The notes beneath the pieces are model-generated. The model was not told where the DNA came from. It searched no databases and saw nothing but the letters and a program-made list of their open reading frames with translations. Below, one piece after another: positions 24,009 through 32,088 of a DNA stretch of 64,000 nt. Each line of letters begins with the position of its first letter. Positions within the stretch are counted from its first letter, which is position 1. Source of the stretch: Alphaproteobacteria bacterium (GTDB taxonomy: Bacteria; Pseudomonadota; Alphaproteobacteria; Rhodobacterales; Rhodobacteraceae); assembly GCA_030425925.1 (NCBI GenBank), contig JAUHZO010000001.1:124001-188000 (forward strand), written 5' to 3'. A program made the position numbers and the translations under genes.

Positions 24009-24082
24009 GGGCAATGGGGCTCCGTCTGACGTGTCGGCGCCTGAGTACCGGAGGCGCGGATGGAATAAAAGGCACACTTGCT

Positions 24083-24148
24083 GACCTAAATCAAGATTCT
24101 CCGCGCAAAATCGCCCGCAACCATGCTGCGTCACAGCAATTTTAGGTC
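24083..24148. promoter_or_regulatory. GACCTAAA...TTTAGGTC half-sites upstream of gltD and uppP
   Basis: GACCTAAA (24083-24090) and TTTAGGTC (24141-24148) are an exact inverted pair 50 bp apart in the AT-richer divergent region. They could bind one regulator looping across the gltD promoter. This is pattern-based only. Confidence 0.3.
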
Positions 24149-24227
24149 CGAAACGTGCATTTTAATTCGCTTCCCATTGAAACAACAGCGTTTATACCGG
24201 GCCCTGCCGCAACCGGAAGCCCGCGCC

Positions 24228-25031
24228 ATGACCCTGACCCATCTTCTGATCCTTGCCCTGATCCAGGGCATCACCGAATTCCTGCCGATCTCGTCCTCGG
24301 GGCACCTGATCCTGCTGCCGAATCTGACCGGCTACGAGGACCAGGGACAGGTGATCGACGTGGCCGTTCACGTGGGCACGCTGGGCGCGGTGGTGATGTA
24401 TTTCTGGCGCGATGTCAAAGTGGCGCTGGCCGGGACGCTGGAGCTGTTGACCGGGCGCACCAGCAGTGCTCCGGCGCGGCTGGCGCTGAACCTGGCCATC
24501 GCCACCGTCCCGGTGATCGTCGCCGGGCTGGCGCTGAAGATCACCGGCTGGGACGAGGCGATGCGCTCTACCGCGGTGATCGGCTGGACGATGCTGGTCT
24601 TCGGTGTGGTGCTCTACTGGGCCGACCGGACCGGGGGCGAAACGCGCCGTGCCGAGGACTGGAGCCTGAAACATGCCTGGATCATGGGCCTGTGGCAGGC
24701 GCTGGCGCTGATCCCGGGCACGTCGCGCTCGGGCATCACCATCACCGCGGCGCGGCAGCTGGGCTATGAACGGCACGACGCGGCGCGGATCGCGATGCTG
24801 ATGTCGATTCCGACGATCCTGGCCGCCGGGCTGGTGACCGGGGCGGGTGTTGTCGGCGACATGGACGGCGCGGCGGCCCGCGATGCGGGCATCGCGGCGG
24901 TGCTGGCCTTCCTGTCGGCACTGGCCTCGCTCTGGGTGATGATGCGCTTTCTGAACGCGGTCAGCTTTACGCCTTACGTGATCTACCGCGTGATCCTGGG
25001 CGTGGTACTCTTGTGGATTGCCTACACCTGA
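24228..25031 (+). CDS. uppP: undecaprenyl-diphosphate phosphatase
   Basis: The product is 267 residues with about eight transmembrane helices. The two catalytic regions are GITEFLPISSSGHLILLPN (residues ~14-32) and ALIPGTSRSGITITAARQLG (~160-180). It recycles undecaprenyl diphosphate to the monophosphate carrier for wall synthesis and confers bacitracin tolerance. It ends 35 bp before the convergent rlmH gene, with a perfect palindrome between. Confidence 0.97.
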   Translation: MTLTHLLILALIQGITEFLPISSSGHLILLPNLTGYEDQGQVIDVAVHVGTLGAVVMYFWRDVKVALAGTLELLTGRTSSAPARLALNLAIATVPVIVAGLALKITGWDEAMRSTAVIGWTMLVFGVVLYWADRTGGETRRAEDWSLKHAWIMGLWQALALIPGTSRSGITITAARQLGYERHDAARIAMLMSIPTILAAGLVTGAGVVGDMDGAAARDAGIAAVLAFLSALASLWVMMRFLNAVSFTPYVIYRVILGVVLLWIAYT

Positions 25032-25042
25032 CCCGCCGCGCG

Positions 25043-25066
25043 GACGATTTTTAGCTAAAAATCGTC
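25043..25066. terminator. 24-bp perfect palindrome between uppP and rlmH
   Basis: GACGATTTTT-AGCT-AAAAATCGTC is symmetrical and touches the rlmH stop. With A/T runs on both sides of the loop it can act as terminator in both directions for these convergent genes. A related hairpin (CCGATTTT...AAAATCGG) occurs inside the 3' end of dnaE2. Confidence 0.65.
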
Positions 25067-25537
25067 TCACGCCCGATGATAGGGCCCGCCCGCAAGGATC
25101 GTCGCCGCGCGGTACAACTGTTCCGCCAGCATGACCCGCACCAGCATGTGCGGCCAGACCATCGCGCCAAAAGACAACGCCTGATCCGCCTCGCCCCGCA
25201 GCCCCGGGTCGATCCCGTCCGCACCGCCGATCACCAGCGCCAGATCGCCCCGCCCGTCATCGCGCTGCCGCGCCAGGGCCTGCGCGAATTCGGGTGAGGT
25301 CATCTGCCGCCCGCGTTCGTCCAGCACCCAAAGCGCCGCGCCCTCCGGCACCGCGCGGCGCAACAGCGCCGCCTCGGCCGCCATGCCGCCGCCCTTGCGG
25401 TCGTCAACCTCGTGTACCTGTGCCGGGCCAAGCCCAAGCGCGCGGCCCGTGCGGTCAAAACGCGTCAGGTAGTCCTGAACCAGCGACAGTTCCGGCCCCG
25501 GCCGGAGCCGCCCCACGGCACACAGATGCAGCCGCAT
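25067..25537 (-). CDS. rlmH: 23S rRNA pseudouridine-1915 N3-methyltransferase
   Basis: The product is 156 residues of the SPOUT fold. VIGGADGIDPG is the SAM-binding knot loop and SFGAMVWPHMLVRVMLAEQLYRA...YHRA the conserved C-terminus, which also completes the active site. It methylates pseudouridine 1915 in helix 69 of assembled 70S ribosomes. Its ATG follows the rsfS stop directly (TGAATG), the usual rsfS-rlmH pairing. Confidence 0.97.
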   Translation of the reverse strand: MRLHLCAVGRLRPGPELSLVQDYLTRFDRTGRALGLGPAQVHEVDDRKGGGMAAEAALLRRAVPEGAALWVLDERGRQMTSPEFAQALARQRDDGRGDLALVIGGADGIDPGLRGEADQALSFGAMVWPHMLVRVMLAEQLYRAATILAGGPYHRA

Positions 25538-25912
25538 TCAGCGCGCGGCAGCCTCGGCCCCGCTGCCAATCGGTACCCACATCTTTTCCAGCTGGTAGAA
25601 CTCGCGCACCTCGGGGCGGAAGACATGCACCACAACGTCACCCGTGTCGATCAGCACCCAGTCGCCGGTCTCTTTCCCTTCCATGCGGGACGAGACACCG
25701 TGCGTCTGCTTCAGCTCTTCGGCCAGCTTCTGCGAGATCGCCGCCACCTGGCGGGACGACCGTCCCGAGCAGATCACCATGAAATCGCAGACAGAGGTCT
25801 TGCCGCGCAGGTCGATCTGCACGACGTCTTCGGCCTTCATGTCGGAAAGGGTTTCGAGAATCGCGGCGAGCAGCGCATCGCCCTGCGGTTCCGGTTGGGT
25901 CAGCCCGGTCAT
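25538..25912 (-). CDS. rsfS: ribosome silencing factor RsfS
   Basis: The product is 124 residues when started at MTGLTQPEP, which has AGGGG seven bases upstream; starts 6 or 48 bases earlier in frame are possible. The Iojap/RsfS core is clear: LETLSDMKAEDVVQIDLRGK, SVCDFMVICSGRSSRQV, GDWVLIDTGDVVVHVF, REFYQLEKMW. It binds uL14 and blocks subunit joining during starvation. It is the first gene of a two-gene unit with rlmH. Confidence 0.95.
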   Translation of the reverse strand: MTGLTQPEPQGDALLAAILETLSDMKAEDVVQIDLRGKTSVCDFMVICSGRSSRQVAAISQKLAEELKQTHGVSSRMEGKETGDWVLIDTGDVVVHVFRPEVREFYQLEKMWVPIGSGAEAAAR

Positions 25913-26246
25913 GGGCATCCCCTGCTCAGCGGCGGTCGCCGCATGTGCCATCGCAGACAGGACATCGTCCTCCTTCTTTGCGCGCGCCGCCTTGGGCCCC
26001 GGCGCCGGGCCTGAGGGAAGGATAGCACCGGAATTGTGAAATCTCAATGTCAGCCGGCGGGATACGGCCTGAAACGGGGTCAGGTGCACAATATCTGGTG
26101 TACCTGGTGCTATGTCCACCAGATAAAGGCGCGCGCAGCCCTTCCGCGGGGAAGGGTCGGCCCTGGCGAAGGTGTCGGGGATCGCCAGGCCGCTTCTGCG
26201 CACCTTGAGGCTTTCACAAGCGGTGCACCGCCGCTGAAAGGGCCTC
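25913..26246. other. gap upstream of rsfS
   Basis: No convincing gene lies in these 334 bp, which are less GC-rich than the surroundings and form the upstream region of rsfS. The notable content is the inverted repeat at 26092-26125. Confidence 0.5.
26092..26125. promoter_or_regulatory. TATCTGGTG...CACCAGATA inverted repeat
   Basis: TATCTGGTG (26092-26100) and CACCAGATA (26117-26125) are a perfect 9-bp inverted pair with a 16-bp spacer that holds a third CTGGTG in direct orientation. It sits about 180 bp upstream of rsfS and could be an operator or an RNA hairpin. Confidence 0.35.
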
Positions 26247-28580
26247 TCACGCGCCGTAAGGCACCCAGACCGTCTTGACCTCGGTCGCGGCGTCCAGAAA
26301 GGCGCGGGCGTCCGCGCGGTCCCAGTCGGTGGCAAGTCCGTTGTTCACCCAGGTCCGTTTCAGGTTCCCCGCCGCGCCGCGTTCGATTGTGCCCGACAGG
26401 TCCGCGCCGGAGAAGGACCAGACCGCCTCCACATCCATGTGCGATGCCAGGACGGGGGCCAGCTCGGCATGCGGGCCGGTCAGGATGTTGACGACGCCGC
26501 CGGGCACGTCCGACGTCTCCAGCACCTGGTAGAAATCCGTGGCGGCCAGCGGGAACGGTTCCGACGCCACCAGCACCACGCGGTTGCCCATGGCGATGGC
26601 CGGTGCCATCAGCGACACGAGGCCCAGCAGGGGTGCCTCGTCCGGGCAGAAGGCGCCAATCACGCCGCAGGGCTCACGCATGGCCAGCGCCACGCCACGC
26701 ATCGGCACCGACCGCACCTGCCCGTCGAACTTGTCCGCCCAGGCGGCATAGGTGAAGAGGCGGTCCACCGCCGCCTCCACCTCGGCCTTGCCGCCGCGCG
26801 CGCCGGTCATCCGGTCGATGCGCGTGGCGAATTCGTCTGCGCGGGCGGCAAGGTTTTCACCGATGTAATAGATCACCTGCGCGCGATTATGCGCCGTGGC
26901 CGCCGACCAGCCCGCCGCAGCGCGCGCGGCCTCCACCGCGTTGCGCACGTCCTTGCGGTTGGCGATCGGGGCCTGGCCGATCAGCTTGCCCTTCTTGTCA
27001 TGGACGTTGCGCGCATAGCCGCCATCGGGCCGCGCCTGCTTGCCCCCGACATAAAGCTTTGCCGTCCGGTCCACCGGCTGCGGTTCCGCGTCGGAGCCGG
27101 TGGCCGGCGAAATGCGCTTCAACGCCTTCGCCTTGGCCGCGGGCCGCGTGTAGGCCATCAGCCCTTCCCAGCCGCCTTCCCGGCCAAAGCCCGATTCGCG
27201 CACCCCGCCGAACCCGGCGGCGGCGTCGAACATGTTGGTGCCGTTCACCCAGACCACGCCCGCCGCCAGCTTGGGCGCGATGTCGAGCGCGACATTGATG
27301 TTCTCGCTCCAGACACTCGCCGCCAGCCCGTAGCGGGTGTTGTTCGCCAGCGCCACCGCCTCGGACGGCGTGCGGAAGGTGGTGGAGACCAGCACCGGGC
27401 CAAAGATCTCTTCCTGCATCAGGTGCGAGGCGGGCGAGAGACCGGCGATCAGCGTCGGCGGATAGTAACAGCCTTCGGGCATCGCACAGGCCGCGCGATA
27501 GGTCTGGCCTTCGGTATTGCCGTCCACCAGCGCGGCGATGCGCGCCTGCTGGACCGGGTCCACAACCGCGCCGACGTCGATGCATTTGTCCAGCGGATCG
27601 CCCACGCGCAGCTTGTCCATCCGCGCCTTGAGCCGCGTGTGGAAGGCGTCGGCAATGCCTTCCTGCACGATCAGGCGGGAGCCTGCGCAGCAGACCTGGC
27701 CCTGATTGAACCAGATCGCGTCCACCAGCCCTTCGATGGCGCTGTCGAGATCGGCATCCTCGAAGACCACGTAAGGGCTCTTGCCGCCCAGCTCCAGCGT
27801 CAGGCCGATCCCGCGCCCCGCGGTCGCCTCGCGGATGCGGCGGCCCACTTCGGTGGAGCCGGTGAAGGCAATCTTGTCCACCTCGGCCGCCACGATCCGT
27901 TCGCCCACGGCCCCGTCGCCGGTGACGATGTTGACGACACCCTTGGGCAGGCCCGCCTGGCGGCAGATATCGCCAAAGAGCAGTGCGGTCAGAGAGGTCC
28001 ATTCCGCCGGTTTCAGAACCACCGTGTTGCCCATGGCTAGTGCCGGCGCGATCTTCCACGACAGCATCAGCAGGGGGAAGTTCCACGGGATGATCTGCCC
28101 GCAGACGCCCATGGCCACCCGATCGGGCAGTTCCGAGGCCATCAGCTGCGCCATCCCGGCATGATAATAGAAATGCCGCGCGGCCAGCGGCACGTCGATG
28201 TCGCGGCTTTCCCGGATCGGCTTGCCGTTGTCGAGCGTCTCGAGCACGGCAAACAGGCGCGCATGTTTCTGGATCAGCCGCGCCAGCGCATAAAGATGCC
28301 GCGCGCGGCCCGCGCCGCCCAGCTTCTCCCACGATGCTTGCGCCTTGCGCGCGGCGGCCACGGCGGCGTCCACGTCGGCTTGCGTCGCCTGGCTGATCTC
28401 GGCCAGCACGTTGCCATTGGCGGGGTTCTTAGTCTCGAAGGTCTCTCCGGGGGCCGTAAACGCCCCGTCGATGAAACAGCCAAAGCGCGCGCCCTGATCG
28501 ACGATCCAGGCCAGCGCATCGCCCGCCGCCTCGGGTGCGGGGCCGTACTCCATGGTCTCGAAGATCTCTTTGACAGTCAT
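26247..28580 (-). CDS. aldehyde dehydrogenase with a second, inactive ALDH domain
   Basis: The product is 777 residues, against ~490 for an ordinary ALDH. Residues ~30-495 form a full enzyme: LELGGKSPYVVFEDAD with the general-base Glu and NQGQVCCAGSRL with the nucleophile Cys. Residues ~515-777 repeat the NAD-domain part (AMREPCGVIGAFCPDEAPLL, AIAMGNRVVLVAS, GGVVNILTG) but end before a catalytic Cys. The ATG at 28580 overlaps the upstream stop (TGATG). Placement after deoC suggests oxidation of acetaldehyde from deoxyribose-5-phosphate. Confidence 0.92.
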   Translation of the reverse strand: MTVKEIFETMEYGPAPEAAGDALAWIVDQGARFGCFIDGAFTAPGETFETKNPANGNVLAEISQATQADVDAAVAAARKAQASWEKLGGAGRARHLYALARLIQKHARLFAVLETLDNGKPIRESRDIDVPLAARHFYYHAGMAQLMASELPDRVAMGVCGQIIPWNFPLLMLSWKIAPALAMGNTVVLKPAEWTSLTALLFGDICRQAGLPKGVVNIVTGDGAVGERIVAAEVDKIAFTGSTEVGRRIREATAGRGIGLTLELGGKSPYVVFEDADLDSAIEGLVDAIWFNQGQVCCAGSRLIVQEGIADAFHTRLKARMDKLRVGDPLDKCIDVGAVVDPVQQARIAALVDGNTEGQTYRAACAMPEGCYYPPTLIAGLSPASHLMQEEIFGPVLVSTTFRTPSEAVALANNTRYGLAASVWSENINVALDIAPKLAAGVVWVNGTNMFDAAAGFGGVRESGFGREGGWEGLMAYTRPAAKAKALKRISPATGSDAEPQPVDRTAKLYVGGKQARPDGGYARNVHDKKGKLIGQAPIANRKDVRNAVEAARAAAGWSAATAHNRAQVIYYIGENLAARADEFATRIDRMTGARGGKAEVEAAVDRLFTYAAWADKFDGQVRSVPMRGVALAMREPCGVIGAFCPDEAPLLGLVSLMAPAIAMGNRVVLVASEPFPLAATDFYQVLETSDVPGGVVNILTGPHAELAPVLASHMDVEAVWSFSGADLSGTIERGAAGNLKRTWVNNGLATDWDRADARAFLDAATEVKTVWVPYGA

Positions 28581-28870
28581 CACGAAGCGCCTTTCAGCAG
28601 CAGGAACAGGACATAGGCGAGCCAGACAAAGCCCAGCGCCCAGACACCATGCATGACGCGCCGTGTGCGCAGATGCAGGGCGGCGTAGGGGCGCAAGTCA
28701 TCGGTCGGCTCGGGCGGCGGCAGGAACTCCGGCTCCGGCCCCAACAACCTGCGCGCGCGGGTCGGCAGATTACGCACGGCTTTGCGCAAGCGCGTGCGCC
28801 GCCAGTGGCTCGCACCGATCACCAGCATGAAAAACACCGCCAGCAGGCTGTATTCCGGACCCATCTGCAT
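28580..28870 (-). CDS. small membrane protein in the deoC operon
   Basis: The product is 96 residues with two transmembrane helices (YSLLAVFFMLVIGASHW and MHGVWALGFVWLAYVLFLLL) and a basic, Pro-rich loop between them (RTRLRKAVRNLP, PEFLPPPEPTDD). It starts 3 bp after the deoC stop and its stop overlaps the ALDH start, so all three are one operon. The family is not recognised; a membrane anchor or small transporter subunit are both possible. Confidence 0.75.
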   Translation of the reverse strand: MQMGPEYSLLAVFFMLVIGASHWRRTRLRKAVRNLPTRARRLLGPEPEFLPPPEPTDDLRPYAALHLRTRRVMHGVWALGFVWLAYVLFLLLKGAS

Positions 28871-28873
28871 GGC

Positions 28874-29869
28874 TCAGCCCATCGCGTGCCGCCAGGACGC
28901 GGAATAGGCCCCGGTCACGTGATGTTCCAGCTGCCGCTCGATATCGCCCAAAAGCGAGGACGCGCCAAAGCGGAACAGGTCAGGGCGCAACCAGCGGTCG
29001 CCCAGTTCCTCCTTCATCAGCGCCAGATAGACCAGCGAGTCCTTGGCCCTGGAAATCCCGCCCGCCGGCTTGTAGCCGACGCGAAACCCTGTCCGCTCGT
29101 GATAGTCCCGGATCGCGCGCAGCATCACCAGCGACACCGGCAGCGTGGCGTTCACGCTTTCCTTGCCGGTCGAGGTCTTGATGAAATCCGCCCCCGCCAT
29201 CATGCAGACCAGCGAGGCGCGGGCGACGTTCTGCAGCGTGCCCAGTTCGCCCGTGGCGAGGATCGCCTTGACATGCGCCTCGCCGCAGGCGGCGCGGAAG
29301 GCGCGCATCTCGTCATAGAGCGCCTGCCAGTCGCCGGTCAGCACCAACCTGCGAGAGATGACGATGTCGATCTCGGCAGCCCCTGCCTTGACGCTCTCCT
29401 CGATCTCGGCCACCCGCAGATGAAACGGCGACAGCCCCGCCGGAAACCCGGTGGAGACCGCCGCCACCGGGATGCCCGAGCCGTTCAGCGCCGCCACGGC
29501 CGGCCCGATCATGTCGTGATAGACACAGACCGCGCCCACGCTCAGCCCGTCCAGCCCCAGCGCCTCCAGCAGATCGGCCCGCACCGGCTGGCGCGCCTTG
29601 GCACACAGCCGCGCCACGCGGCCCGCGGTGTCGTCGCCCGCCAGCGTGGTCAGGTCGATGCACGAGATGGCCCGGGCCAGCCACGCCGCCTGATGCGCCT
29701 TCTTGACCGACCGCCTGCCGGGCAGCGTCGCCGCTCGCCGCTCGATGGCCGAGCGGTTGGCGCGGGCGCGCATCACCCAGTCCATGTCCAGCGCCATGCC
29801 CGGATTGCGCGGCTCCACCGTCTGCGGCAGATGCTGCACGGTGCCTTCGGTCGCTGTGTCGGTCGTCAT
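28874..29869 (-). CDS. deoC: deoxyribose-phosphate aldolase
   Basis: The product is 331 residues, of the longer DeoC type. Its barrel strands read AISCIDLTTLAGDDT, VGAVCVYHDM, VAAVSTGFPAG, HVKAILATGELGT, GADFIKTSTGK (Schiff-base Lys) and VGYKPAGGIS (second Lys). It splits 2-deoxyribose-5-phosphate into glyceraldehyde-3-phosphate and acetaldehyde. A GGGGAGGA site precedes the ATG at 29869. It heads the operon with the small membrane protein and the double ALDH. No deoA, deoB or deoR is nearby. Confidence 0.95.
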   Translation of the reverse strand: MTTDTATEGTVQHLPQTVEPRNPGMALDMDWVMRARANRSAIERRAATLPGRRSVKKAHQAAWLARAISCIDLTTLAGDDTAGRVARLCAKARQPVRADLLEALGLDGLSVGAVCVYHDMIGPAVAALNGSGIPVAAVSTGFPAGLSPFHLRVAEIEESVKAGAAEIDIVISRRLVLTGDWQALYDEMRAFRAACGEAHVKAILATGELGTLQNVARASLVCMMAGADFIKTSTGKESVNATLPVSLVMLRAIRDYHERTGFRVGYKPAGGISRAKDSLVYLALMKEELGDRWLRPDLFRFGASSLLGDIERQLEHHVTGAYSASWRHAMG

Positions 29870-29919
29870 GTCGCTGATCCTCCCCGCAGGGCAAAGCCTG
29901 CCCCGCCGGGGCGGCGAAT

Positions 29920-31005
29920 TCAAGCTGAACGCATGGGCAATCCGGCGGCCTCCAGCGCGGCCCGCAGGTCCGGATCCGGCACCGTGCCCGCCGCTCCACG
30001 CGCACGGGTCGGCGATTTCCACCCATCGGTCACCGCGCGGCAATGATAGAACCACACGCCGCGCTGCCGGAACGCCTTGGGCAGGGGCAATCGTTCCAGC
30101 ATGTGCTGGCGCCATTCATAGCCGCGCAAGGGCCCGGACGGGACCATGCACCACTTGTCCGGGCAACGTTTGGGCGGCACGTCGACATGGTCATGCGCGC
30201 CGTGGCAGGTCTGTCCCTGGACCTCCGGCGCGGGATAGACCCAGCGCCCGGGAAAGGCGACATAGCCAAACCGGCTGTGCACAGCGCGGTCAAAGACCGA
30301 CCCGCCGGGCGACATCACCAATTCGTCCACATCGCAGTTCAGCACCGCCCGCGCGCCCTGCAGATACCGCCAGCGCACCGCGTTCAGCACGGCGAACTGC
30401 AGGAACAGTTCGGCATTGGCAAACGGCTTCTTGCCACGCGGCCCGAACGGCCGCCGCGTCACCAGCACCAGCGGCTCCACGCCCCCGCGCCGCAGCGCGG
30501 CCTCGGCCACCTCCGGCCCATAGTCCGAGCCGTTGTCGACAAACACCGCTGCCTCGGCCCCGTGGTGGTGAACGTGAAAGCGCGCCCAGTCCTCGATCCA
30601 GCCGGGATCGTTGTTCTTCGACAGCGTCAGCAGCACGTTCTTTCCGTCGAACCGCGGGTCGGGCAGGCTCACCGGCCCCTCGGCCTGCCAGTCGCCGATC
30701 CGCACCGAGACGCGCGCGCCAGGCGCGGGCGCGGCGAGGGACACGATGCAATGCCGGTCGTAATGCCTGAACCGCGCCCTGACCGGACGGCCGTCCAGCG
30801 CAAATCCCGCGCCTGTCACCGCGCGCCGCAGGTTGTTCAGCCGCGGGCAGATCAGCCGCACCTCGCGCCCCGTCCAGACCGCATCAAGCCAGAGCGTCGC
30901 GGCATCGAAGCGCTGCAGGTAATCCGCCTCGCGCTTGGCCTCGCGCACCCAGGGGCGGCGCGTCAGACCGCTGCCCGCCAATGTCACCGTCGCAAAATCG
31001 TCCAT
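29920..31005 (-). CDS. glycosyltransferase-like protein (GT2/GT92 type)
   Basis: The product is 361 residues. The core looks like a GT-A fold of the kind found in GT92 and related families: LLTLSKNNDPGWIEDWARFH (the 'kNe...i.ewi.yH' block), AAVFVDNGSDYG, and ARAVLNCDVDELVM, where DVDE is the likely metal-binding DxD. The C-terminal half has His/Cys-rich loops (GQTCHGAHDHVD). Residues 1-130 are a separate unrecognised domain. The sugar and acceptor are unknown. It is divergent from the metal-transport operon. Confidence 0.75.
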   Translation of the reverse strand: MDDFATVTLAGSGLTRRPWVREAKREADYLQRFDAATLWLDAVWTGREVRLICPRLNNLRRAVTGAGFALDGRPVRARFRHYDRHCIVSLAAPAPGARVSVRIGDWQAEGPVSLPDPRFDGKNVLLTLSKNNDPGWIEDWARFHVHHHGAEAAVFVDNGSDYGPEVAEAALRRGGVEPLVLVTRRPFGPRGKKPFANAELFLQFAVLNAVRWRYLQGARAVLNCDVDELVMSPGGSVFDRAVHSRFGYVAFPGRWVYPAPEVQGQTCHGAHDHVDVPPKRCPDKWCMVPSGPLRGYEWRQHMLERLPLPKAFRQRGVWFYHCRAVTDGWKSPTRARGAAGTVPDPDLRAALEAAGLPMRSA

Positions 31006-31064
31006 GCCCCTCGCCTAACGCGCGGGCCGCCACGCGGCAAGCCAGAGGTTTTCCTGCAACTAAG

Positions 31065-31113
31065 TCGCAACTGCATTGACTTCTTGCGAACCGCTCGCAT
31101 ATTCCTGTGCGAA
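31065..31113. promoter_or_regulatory. four TCGCA/TGCGA words before the metal ABC operon
   Basis: TCGCAA (31065), TTGCGAA (31084), TCGCAT (31095) and TGCGAA (31108) alternate in orientation, giving TGCGA-N5-TCGCA (31085-31099) and TCGCA-N8-TGCGA (31095-31112). The last lies just upstream of the GAAGGAG ribosome-binding site. A metal-responsive repressor (Mur, Zur or MntR type) is the natural candidate binder. Confidence 0.45.
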
Positions 31114-31125
31114 GGAGACATGCAG

Positions 31126-32085
31126 ATGCACCCGACTCGCCGTCATGTTCTGACCACCCTCGCCGCGCTGCCGCTTGCGCCGCGCGCGGCGCTGGCCGAC
31201 ACGCCGCTCACCGTCGTTGCCACAACCGGCATGATCGCCGATGCCGCCCGCGCCGTCGGAGGCGAGCACGCGCAGGTGACCGCGCTGATGGGCCCCGGCG
31301 TCGATCCGCACAGCTACCGCCAGACCCGCTCCGACATCGTCGCGATGACCCGCGCCGACCTTGTGCTGTGGAACGGCCTCTATCTCGAAGCGCAGCTCGA
31401 GGACTTTCTGACCAACCTCGCGCGCCGCGTGCCGACCCGTGCCGTGGCCGAGGCCGTGCCTGAAGACCAGCGCATCAGCCATGCCGACTATGCCGGGCGT
31501 TCCGATCCGCATGTCTGGATGGTACCCGAGCTGTGGGAGCACGTCGTCATCGCCACCCGCGACGCCATGATCGAGCTCAGGCCCGACCTGGCCGATGCGC
31601 TTGGCACCAATACCGACGCACACCTCGCCGAAACCCGCCGCGTCGGCACCTATGCACGCGACACGCTGGCCCGGGTGCCGGAAGACGCCCGCGTCCTGAT
31701 CACCGCGCATGACGCCTTTGGCTATTTCGGCCGCGCCTACGGGTTCGAGGTGCTGGGCATCCAGGGCATCTCCACCGAATCCGAAGCCGGCCTGCAACGC
31801 ATCCGCGCCCTTGTCGACCTGATCGTGACCCGCAGGATCGGCGCGGTCTTTGTCGAAAGCTCGGTCTCCGATCGCAACATCCGCGCCCTCGTCGAAGGTG
31901 CCGCGGCTCTGGGCCACAACGTCCGGATCGGCGGCGAGCTGTTCTCGGACGCCATGGGCCAGCCCGGCACCTACGAAGGCACCTATGTGGGCATGATCGA
32001 CCACAACGCCACAACCATTGCCGCAGCGCTTGGCGCACCGGTCGCACCGCGCGGCATGGATGGCAGACTCTCGGCAGGAGGCTGA
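31126..32085 (+). CDS. Mn/Zn ABC importer substrate-binding protein
   Basis: The product is 319 residues with a signal region (RRHVLTTLAALPLAPRAALA; the RR may indicate Tat). It is a cluster A-I metal-binding protein. Likely metal ligands are His in MGPGVDPHSYR, His in RSDPHVWM, Glu in VFVESSVSDR and Asp in MIDHNATT. It lacks the long His-rich loop of ZnuA, which favours manganese or iron (TroA/MntA/SitA type). ATG 31126 was chosen because GAAGGAG is correctly spaced for it; an ATG at 31120 is too close. Confidence 0.9.
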   Translation: MHPTRRHVLTTLAALPLAPRAALADTPLTVVATTGMIADAARAVGGEHAQVTALMGPGVDPHSYRQTRSDIVAMTRADLVLWNGLYLEAQLEDFLTNLARRVPTRAVAEAVPEDQRISHADYAGRSDPHVWMVPELWEHVVIATRDAMIELRPDLADALGTNTDAHLAETRRVGTYARDTLARVPEDARVLITAHDAFGYFGRAYGFEVLGIQGISTESEAGLQRIRALVDLIVTRRIGAVFVESSVSDRNIRALVEGAAALGHNVRIGGELFSDAMGQPGTYEGTYVGMIDHNATTIAAALGAPVAPRGMDGRLSAGG

Positions 32086-32088
32086 GCA

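Noticed and set aside
24071-24081. GGCACACTTGC as a sigma-54 promoter for uppP/gltD
   Set aside because: The spacing between GG and GC is too short for a -24/-12 promoter.
26036-26278. 80-codon plus-strand frame over the rsfS upstream repeat
   Set aside because: No ribosome-binding site and unlike any protein; overlaps the 3' end of the ALDH gene in antisense.
26439-28040. Plus-strand open frame across the double aldehyde dehydrogenase
   Set aside because: Antisense shadow; the minus strand has clear ALDH motifs throughout.
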